Below, piece by piece: positions 1-4,212 of a DNA stretch of 8,194 bases (its first letter is position 1; each line of letters begins with the position of its first letter). This DNA is from Thermodesulfobacteriota bacterium (lineage in GTDB: Bacteria; Desulfobacterota; Dissulfuribacteria; Dissulfuribacterales; UBA3076): assembly GCA_003645605.1 (NCBI GenBank), contig QNAY01000050.1:1-8194 (forward strand), given 5' to 3'. A program made the translations under genes and the position numbers. Under the pieces are notes generated by a model that was not told where the DNA came from, did no database searches, and saw only the letters and a list, made by a program, of their open reading frames with translations.

Positions 1-390
1 AAAAAGAATCCGAATCCTGATCTGATTTTACCTGGTGCTGATATGATTCCTGCTGGTTATGTACTGATGCAACACGATATACGCTTGGATCGACCAGTAA
101 AGGCCTATGGTAAATGGATGGCCCGTATTCCATCAGTTTACCGCGAATCAGTGACGGCCGAATCGGCAGCAGTTGTACCAACACTTGACAAGGACTCTTA
201 TTGTCTCTCGACGCTCAAGCACTACCGTAGTCTTATGCCAATGGCCATGGAAGCACGCAAACCTATATTTTTCCTTAAACCTGCAGATGGCGCAATCGGC
301 GCACATATGTATTCAGCCCAGCGTTGTTATACTGACTTCAAGGAACTTGCTGAAGCTATTGCAGGGAAATGTGGAATCATATTGCCCTGA
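1..390 (+). CDS. C-terminal part of a probable ParA-family (chromosome-partitioning-like) ATPase, 5'-truncated by the window edge
   Basis: The reading frame is open from base 1 and stops with TGA at 388-390, giving 129 residues with no start, so an ATG at 43 is internal rather than the true start. The segment has no Walker A motif, which would lie upstream. Its C-terminal part, with the stretches MEARKPIFFLKPADGAIGAH and YTDFKELAEAIAGKCGI, resembles from memory the tail of MinD/ParA-type P-loop ATPases. In those proteins a 'P...L.PADGAIG.H' loop precedes the last helices. Members act in DNA or cargo partitioning and bind the nucleoid as ATP dimers. The gap to the next gene is 38 nt in the same direction, so co-transcription is possible, but no functional link to a cysteine desulfurase is evident. 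The family call rests on recalled motif similarity only; other SIMIBI ATPases are possible. Confidence 0.6.
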   Translation, partial: KKNPNPDLILPGADMIPAGYVLMQHDIRLDRPVKAYGKWMARIPSVYRESVTAESAAVVPTLDKDSYCLSTLKHYRSLMPMAMEARKPIFFLKPADGAIGAHMYSAQRCYTDFKELAEAIAGKCGIILP

Positions 391-428
391 GAGGTTCATG
401 AATAAAAGAAAAGGGGTCCTATCACAGA

Positions 429-1556
429 ATGTCTGAAATATATCTTGATTACAATGCAACTACACCGGTTGCAAAGCCGGTGCAGGAGGAAGTAGATTCC
501 GCACTGAAAGAAAAATGGGGCAATCCCAGCAGCGGACACAGGTTCGGCCAAACGGCCAAAAGGGCACTGGAATATGCCAGGGCCCAAGTGGCATCGCTGC
601 TCAATGCGGATACTAGTGAAATTCTCTTCACCAGCGGAGGCACAGAGTCCAATAATACCATCATAATAGGTGTCTGCCAGGCTAAGTTCGGCAAAGGGCG
701 ACACATCATTACTACCAGTATTGAGCACCCATCCCTTATGAACCCCTGCCTGCATTTGCTTGAACAGGGGTGGGACGTGTCCTTTATAAAGGTAAACAGT
801 CAGGGCGTTGTAGATCCCGTGGAAGTTGAAAGGGCCTTACGCCCTGATACAGTACTGATCTCAGTGATGCTGGCAAACAATGAGACCGGGGCTATTCAGC
901 CGGTAGCTGCGATTTCGCAATTGGCCCGCAAGCATGGGGTGCTGTTCCATACAGACGCGGCCCAGGCTGTGGGCAAGATCCCTGTGGACGTCAAAAATCT
1001 TGGTGTAGACTACCTGAGTATTGCAGGACACAAGCTCTATGCGCCAAAAGGAATAGGCGCCCTCTATTGCAGAAAAAACGCGTCCCTTGGTCAGCTCATG
1101 TTCGGCGCAGGCCAGGAGCAGGGCCTTCGGCCCGGCACTGAGCCGGTTCCCCTGGTAGTCGGACTGGGAGCTGCCTGTGATTTTGTTGCCCGTGACATTG
1201 AGGCCGAGGCGGAAAGGCAAATAGGTCTCAGGGAAAAGCTATATGAGGAATTATCCAAATTGGGCCATCCCATAATCAGGCACTGTGATCCTGAGAATAC
1301 AATTCCAAATACACTGAGTGTCAGTTTTATCGGCAAGAATGGAGCAAAAATCCTGTCCCAGGCCCCGGAGATTATGGCCTCTACCGGTTCGGCCTGCCAC
1401 GACAGGGCAGTTAAGGTCTCCCATGTGCTTGCTGCCATGGGAGTCTCGCCGGAAGTAGCCATGGGGACCCTTCGCCTCTCCCTGGGTCGAGGGACTACTG
1501 AATCGGATATAGAAATTGCCGCCCAAGCTATCGGCAGAGTTCTTACGAAAGGATAA
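429..1556 (+). CDS. Cysteine desulfurase, NifS/IscS-type class V aminotransferase family
   Basis: This is a 375-residue PLP enzyme expected to convert L-cysteine to L-alanine and leave persulfide sulfur on its catalytic cysteine, for Fe-S clusters, tRNA thiolation or another sulfur acceptor. It starts with the canonical MSEIYLDYNATTPV. It carries FTSGGTESNN (phosphate binding), SIEHPS with the ring-stacking His100, NNETGAIQPV, and HTDAAQAVGK with Asp176 and Gln179. AGHK supplies the Schiff-base Lys202, GLRPGTE is present, and STGSAC gives the probable catalytic Cys323, followed by RLSLGR near the end. Length is normal for the family. The SD is weak: AAAAGGGG lies about 10 nt or more upstream, but the N-terminal motif fixes the start. 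The next gene begins 4 nt after the stop, so the two are almost certainly translated from one mRNA. No scaffold (iscU), sufBC or dnd partner is in the window, so the sulfur acceptor cannot be named. Confidence 0.9.
   Translation: MSEIYLDYNATTPVAKPVQEEVDSALKEKWGNPSSGHRFGQTAKRALEYARAQVASLLNADTSEILFTSGGTESNNTIIIGVCQAKFGKGRHIITTSIEHPSLMNPCLHLLEQGWDVSFIKVNSQGVVDPVEVERALRPDTVLISVMLANNETGAIQPVAAISQLARKHGVLFHTDAAQAVGKIPVDVKNLGVDYLSIAGHKLYAPKGIGALYCRKNASLGQLMFGAGQEQGLRPGTEPVPLVVGLGAACDFVARDIEAEAERQIGLREKLYEELSKLGHPIIRHCDPENTIPNTLSVSFIGKNGAKILSQAPEIMASTGSACHDRAVKVSHVLAAMGVSPEVAMGTLRLSLGRGTTESDIEIAAQAIGRVLTKG
1548..1553 (+). promoter_or_regulatory. Ribosome binding site deciding the start of the sugar aminotransferase
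   Basis: AAAGGA lies 7 nt before the ATG at 1561 and overlaps the end of the upstream desulfurase gene, whose stop TAA is at 1554-1556. This spacing supports 1561 as the true start and suggests translational coupling of the two PLP-enzyme genes. Confidence 0.7.
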
Positions 1557-1560
1557 AAAT

Positions 1561-2694
1561 ATGAAATTTGTTGATTTAGGCAAGCAGTATCAAAGCTATA
1601 GACAGGAAATAGACTTGGCCATCCACGAAATAATTAAAAAGAGCCAGTTTATACTTGGCAAGCCGGTGGAAGATCTGGAGACAGCTCTCGCAGCTTATGT
1701 GGGGGTCAATCATGCGATAGGGGTGGGTTCGGGCACGGACGGACTGCTCCTTGCCCTTATGTCCATGGACTTAAAGCCCGAAGAAGAGATCATCACGACC
1801 CCTTTTACGTTTATAGCCACTGCGGAAGTCATAGCCCTTCTGAAGGCAAAGCCCGTATTCGTGGATATAGATCCTAAAAGCTTTAATCTTGACACGGGCG
1901 AGATGCGGGACATTCTGGCTGCAAGGCAAAAGGCCGGGGCCAAAGTAAGGGGCATCCTGCCTGTGAGCCTTTATGGTCAATGCCCTGATATGGACGAAAT
2001 CAATAAAATTGCATCAGAGTTTGGCCTGTTTGTAATTGAGGATGCCTGCCAGTCCTTTGGGGCAAGATACAAAAACCGGCTGTCCTGCGGCCTTAACGAC
2101 ACTGGTGTCACTTCTTTTTTCCCTTCAAAGCCCCTTGGAGCATATGGGGACGGGGGCATGGTCTTCACTGATGATCCGGAAAAGGCGGATATGATAAAGT
2201 GTCTCAGGGTACATGGCCAGAGGGCCAGATACCAGCATGAAGAAATAGGGCTTAATGCCAGACTGGATAGCATTCAGGCAGCAATAGTCCTGGCCAAATT
2301 TGCCCACTTTGAAGAAGAAATTAAGGCCAGGCAGGAAGCTGCCGGCCGTTATTCAGAACTGATTAACCAAAAAATACCGGAAATACAAACCCCTGTAGTA
2401 ATGCCGAACAGGACATGCGTGTATGCCCAGTACACAGTGAGAATTCCTGGAGGTTTGAGGGACCAAGTGACCACCTTTCTCAAACAGGAAGGCATTCCTT
2501 TTGCCATTCATTACCCTGTCCCTGTCCACCTTCAGCCTGCCTTTAAAGGCCTAGGACTTGGACCAGGCTCCTTTCCCCATGCCGAAAAGGCCGCAGAGGA
2601 AGTGCTGTCCCTGCCCATGCACGCCTTTATCACACCGGAGGAACAGGAGATCGTCGTAGACGGTCTTGAGCGAGCCTTCAGTTCTCAGGCATGA
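1561..2694 (+). CDS. wbpE: WbpE-like sugar aminotransferase (DegT/DnrJ/EryC1 family)
   Basis: This is a 377-residue PLP enzyme of the nucleotide-sugar aminotransferase family, which moves an amino group from glutamate to a keto-sugar nucleotide. The closest recalled relative is WbpE, which aminates UDP-2-acetamido-3-keto-glucuronate in O-antigen synthesis. Visible motifs are MKFVDLGKQYQSY at the start, GVGSGTDGLLLAL, TTPFTFIATAEV, KPVFVDIDP and LPVSLYGQCPDMDEI. VIEDACQSFGA gives Asp161 and Gln164 for PLP, SFFPSKPLGAYGDGG gives the Schiff-base Lys190, and GLNARLDSIQAA, VYAQYTVR and HYPVPVHLQPA follow. The start at 1561 is preferred over an in-frame ATG at 1516. AAAGGA at 1548-1553 sits 7 nt upstream, and MKF-DL is the family N-terminus. 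It follows the cysteine desulfurase by 4 nt. The companion oxidoreductase and acetyltransferase (WbpB/WbpA and WbpD types) are not in view, so the exact sugar is inference; VioA/PglE-type activity is an alternative. Confidence 0.82.
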   Translation: MKFVDLGKQYQSYRQEIDLAIHEIIKKSQFILGKPVEDLETALAAYVGVNHAIGVGSGTDGLLLALMSMDLKPEEEIITTPFTFIATAEVIALLKAKPVFVDIDPKSFNLDTGEMRDILAARQKAGAKVRGILPVSLYGQCPDMDEINKIASEFGLFVIEDACQSFGARYKNRLSCGLNDTGVTSFFPSKPLGAYGDGGMVFTDDPEKADMIKCLRVHGQRARYQHEEIGLNARLDSIQAAIVLAKFAHFEEEIKARQEAAGRYSELINQKIPEIQTPVVMPNRTCVYAQYTVRIPGGLRDQVTTFLKQEGIPFAIHYPVPVHLQPAFKGLGLGPGSFPHAEKAAEEVLSLPMHAFITPEEQEIVVDGLERAFSSQA

Positions 2695-2707
2695 TTTATG
2701 ATTTAGT

Positions 2708-2777
2708 GTCCCTGTCGGGGACTATTGAAATCACTCGCCTTTAAGCGAAGAAAAGTTTATATCTGTCGCTATGCGAC
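2708..2777. repeat. Cluster of three short hairpins in the convergent intergenic region
   Basis: Three small inverted repeats follow one another. GTCCC/GGGAC has arms at 2708-2712 and 2718-2722. TCGC/GCGA has arms at 2735-2738 and 2745-2748. GTCGC/GCGAC has arms at 2765-2769 and 2773-2777 with a TAT loop. Each stem is only 4-5 bp, so individually they could be chance. Their regular spacing of about 30 nt just after the aminotransferase stop makes a structured 3' UTR or decayed repeat conceivable. No coding potential is seen in 2695-2905. Confidence 0.3.
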
Positions 2778-2852
2778 GTTACATCTTTTTGGATACAAAT
2801 ATATTTACAATTGGCGTTACGTCCGTCTTGCCATTCCAGTTCAGGATCTTTA

Positions 2853-2884
2853 CAGAATAAGGCGGGATTTCCCGCCTTATTCTG
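2853..2884. terminator. Perfect 15-bp stem-loop between convergent genes, likely bidirectional terminator
   Basis: CAGAATAAGGCGGGA at 2853-2867 is followed after a TT loop by its exact reverse complement at 2870-2884. The stem has a GC-rich core and AT-rich base. It lies 22 nt beyond the stop of the anchored cohesin gene (minus strand, ending at 2906) and about 160 nt beyond the aminotransferase stop at 2694, so it can serve both convergent units. Neither flank has a strong T tract, so factor-assisted termination or an mRNA 3'-end-protecting hairpin is as likely as classic intrinsic termination. Confidence 0.6.
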
Positions 2885-2905
2885 ACTGAGTCTGATAAAT
2901 CTCTA

Positions 2906-3511
2906 CTAAACGTTTCGTTGCCTTCTCAGATAATAGACGGAACTTAATCCTGCAAGCACTATAAATATTATCATTCCCCACTCTGTCATGGTAGGAACAG
3001 CGGTAAGATTATTATCTACTAAAGTAGCATTCCCTATCGTATCTACAGCTAGTGAGTTAGCCGAGGTATCCGTTACCTGTACATTGTTAAGATCCAGGGC
3101 TCCATCGGTCTGGCTCTGTACCGTAAAGGTAACTGTTGCCAAAGGACCGTTTCCGTTAGGTCCTGGATTACCACCGAAAGAAAAGGCCCCATAGGTAACT
3201 TTTCCGGCTACATTGTCAATAGCCGGACCTACGGGTGTTGCAGTATTCCCTGTACTTGCCAGAAACCCCCCCAAGGTCACATCAGAGGCATTCTCTACAG
3301 TAACGATCGAGGGATCATAGTCAACATCAAACTGAAAACTCCCAAGGTCAGCAACATCCTCAATAAGAACATCGATATCAAAGGTATTTCCTGGTGCGGG
3401 CAGGTTCACACTTGCCGGACCAAGCTTTACCGTAAGGGCATTTGCCAGACTAAAAAAAGGACTCATTAGGAATAAAAATACAAAAATTGCTAAAAAACTT
3501 CTTTTTTTCAT
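2906..3511 (-). CDS. Cell-envelope-anchored cohesin-like protein with IPTL-CTERM sorting signal
   Basis: This is a 201-residue exported protein. It has a signal peptide (KKR, then a hydrophobic run; likely cleavage after Ala25), a cohesin-like beta-sandwich at about 27-165, and a C-terminal sorting signal. That signal has VPTMTEWG at 172-179, a hydrophobic helix and a basic tail RRQR. The pattern matches the IPTL-CTERM class (IPTLxxWG), known to be associated with exosortase-type processing (XrtH); no such enzyme is in this window. Cohesin-like elements are FDIDVLIEDVADLGSFQFD, the following YDPSIVTV, and GKVTYGAFSFGG...NGPLATVTFTV. The start at 3511 is preferred over 3541 because AAGGAAG lies just upstream and the signal peptide then begins at once. 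It follows the soluble cohesin gene by 16 nt on the same strand. The inferred role is to receive the dockerin of the upstream lipase at the cell surface. Confidence 0.78.
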   Translation of the reverse strand: MKKRSFLAIFVFLFLMSPFFSLANALTVKLGPASVNLPAPGNTFDIDVLIEDVADLGSFQFDVDYDPSIVTVENASDVTLGGFLASTGNTATPVGPAIDNVAGKVTYGAFSFGGNPGPNGNGPLATVTFTVQSQTDGALDLNNVQVTDTSANSLAVDTIGNATLVDNNLTAVPTMTEWGMIIFIVLAGLSSVYYLRRQRNV

Positions 3512-3527
3512 GCTCTCTTCCTTTAAT

Positions 3528-3956
3528 TTACTGTAAAACATTCCCCTTAGAATCGGTAGCTTTTACCTTCAGTATTTTAAGAGAAGATGAGTCTCCAGAA
3601 TATTGAATATCTGCCAATACACCGCTTCCACTTATCCCCGCTGTATTGCCGAAACTAAAAAAGCCAAAAGTAACCTTGCCCGATGGATCAATTTTTGGTC
3701 CCAACTGACTAAATACCCGCTGGCTATTCCTGACCAACTCACCCTTTTGAATGCTTATTACTTCGATTTGATTCTTGTCATAGCTTAATTCAATCTCGAA
3801 GGCTCCAAGGTCTGTTGCATTCTCAACATAAACATTAACCGCATCACCAGAACCCTGGGTTATCTTAAATTCTGGGGCTACTCCTGCTAAAATGGGATGT
3901 GCCAAGAATAAAATGAGTATTACAACATATAGATACTTGAATAATTTCCTGTACAT
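3528..3956 (-). CDS. Secreted single-domain cohesin-like protein without an anchor
   Basis: This 142-residue protein has a signal peptide of about 24 residues (MYRKLFKYLYVVILILFLAH, then PILA before Gly25) and one cohesin-like domain filling the rest. It aligns by eye with the next gene's product. Shared elements are the 'TDLGAFEIELSYD' strand pair, a GPKIDPSGKVTFGFFSFG block matching GPAIDNVAGKVTYGAFSFGG, then GSGVLA, and a final KATDSKGN matching QVTDTSAN. It ends about one strand earlier than its paralogue and has no linker, IPTL signal, LPXTG or C-terminal helix. It is therefore predicted to be periplasmic or released, or possibly a truncated copy. An SD, AAGGGTG at 3964-3970, lies 7 nt before the ATG. 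It sits between the dockerin-lipase and the anchored cohesin, so a competing or chaperoning role in dockerin binding is plausible inference. Confidence 0.68.
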   Translation of the reverse strand: MYRKLFKYLYVVILILFLAHPILAGVAPEFKITQGSGDAVNVYVENATDLGAFEIELSYDKNQIEVISIQKGELVRNSQRVFSQLGPKIDPSGKVTFGFFSFGNTAGISGSGVLADIQYSGDSSSLKILKVKATDSKGNVLQ

Positions 3957-3986
3957 TTCTAATCACCCTTACTAAGAGAGTTATCG

Positions 3987-4024
3987 CTTGCTATAGGTGA
4001 CATTTTATAGCCACCCATAGCAAG
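3987..4024 (-). promoter_or_regulatory. Intercistronic stem-loop between the dockerin-lipase and first cohesin genes
   Basis: Arms at 3987-3999 (CTTGCTATAGGTG) and 4012-4024 (CACCCATAGCAAG) pair at 12 of 13 positions around a 12-nt AT-rich loop. The hairpin lies in the 82-nt gap after the lipase stop and about 17 nt before the cohesin SD. There is no T tract behind it on the minus strand, so a full terminator is unlikely. Partial termination, RNA processing or protection that sets different lipase and cohesin levels would fit. Confidence 0.5.
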
Positions 4025-4038
4025 ACTTTAATGTTTTA

Positions 4039-4212
4039 TTAAGCTGTCCGGCCCCACTGGGCAGCAACCATCATGATGTCCACAATATCGATATCTCCAT
4101 CACCATTTAAATCATAAGTTAAATCATAAGTTGGATCACCTATGCTGGTATTCCATCGGGAAGCTACTTGCATGATATCAACTATATCTACATCTCCATC
4201 TCCATCAAAATC
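4039..4212 (-). other. Type I dockerin domain coding segment
   Basis: This segment encodes residues 942-998, the extreme C-terminus. Two duplicated F-hand units are visible. The first is DFDGDGDVD at 942-950 with helix IVDIMQVASRW; the second is DLNGDGDID at 975-983 with helix IVDIMMVAAQW. Both have the spaced acidic calcium ligands of dockerins. Dockerins bind cohesins, and the next two genes on this strand encode cohesin-like domains. The helix residues are nearly identical in the two halves, which suggests the pseudo-symmetric dual-mode binding known for type I dockerins. Confidence 0.88.

Noticed and set aside
396..755. Minus-strand open frames antisense to the desulfurase and aminotransferase genes
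   Set aside because: They are shadows of strongly supported plus-strand genes. Their translations lack recognisable motifs and they have no independent ribosome binding sites.
1516..1560. Upstream in-frame ATG that would extend the sugar aminotransferase by 15 residues
   Set aside because: It lies inside the desulfurase gene without an SD. The ATG at 1561 has AAAGGA at 7 nt and yields the family-typical MKFVDL start.
2708..2731. Possible CRISPR repeat fragment (GGGGACTATTGAAAT resembles the 3' end of some repeats)
   Set aside because: Only one copy is present, with no regularly spaced second copy and no cas gene in the window.
2988..3194. Plus-strand open frame antisense to the anchored cohesin
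   Set aside because: It is the complement of a gene with signal peptide, cohesin motifs and sorting signal. It has no SD or recognisable product.
3512..3541. Longer start (MFYSKLKEES) for the anchored cohesin
   Set aside because: It overlaps the end of the preceding gene and lacks an SD. The ATG at 3511 has AAGGAAG upstream and begins a clean signal peptide.
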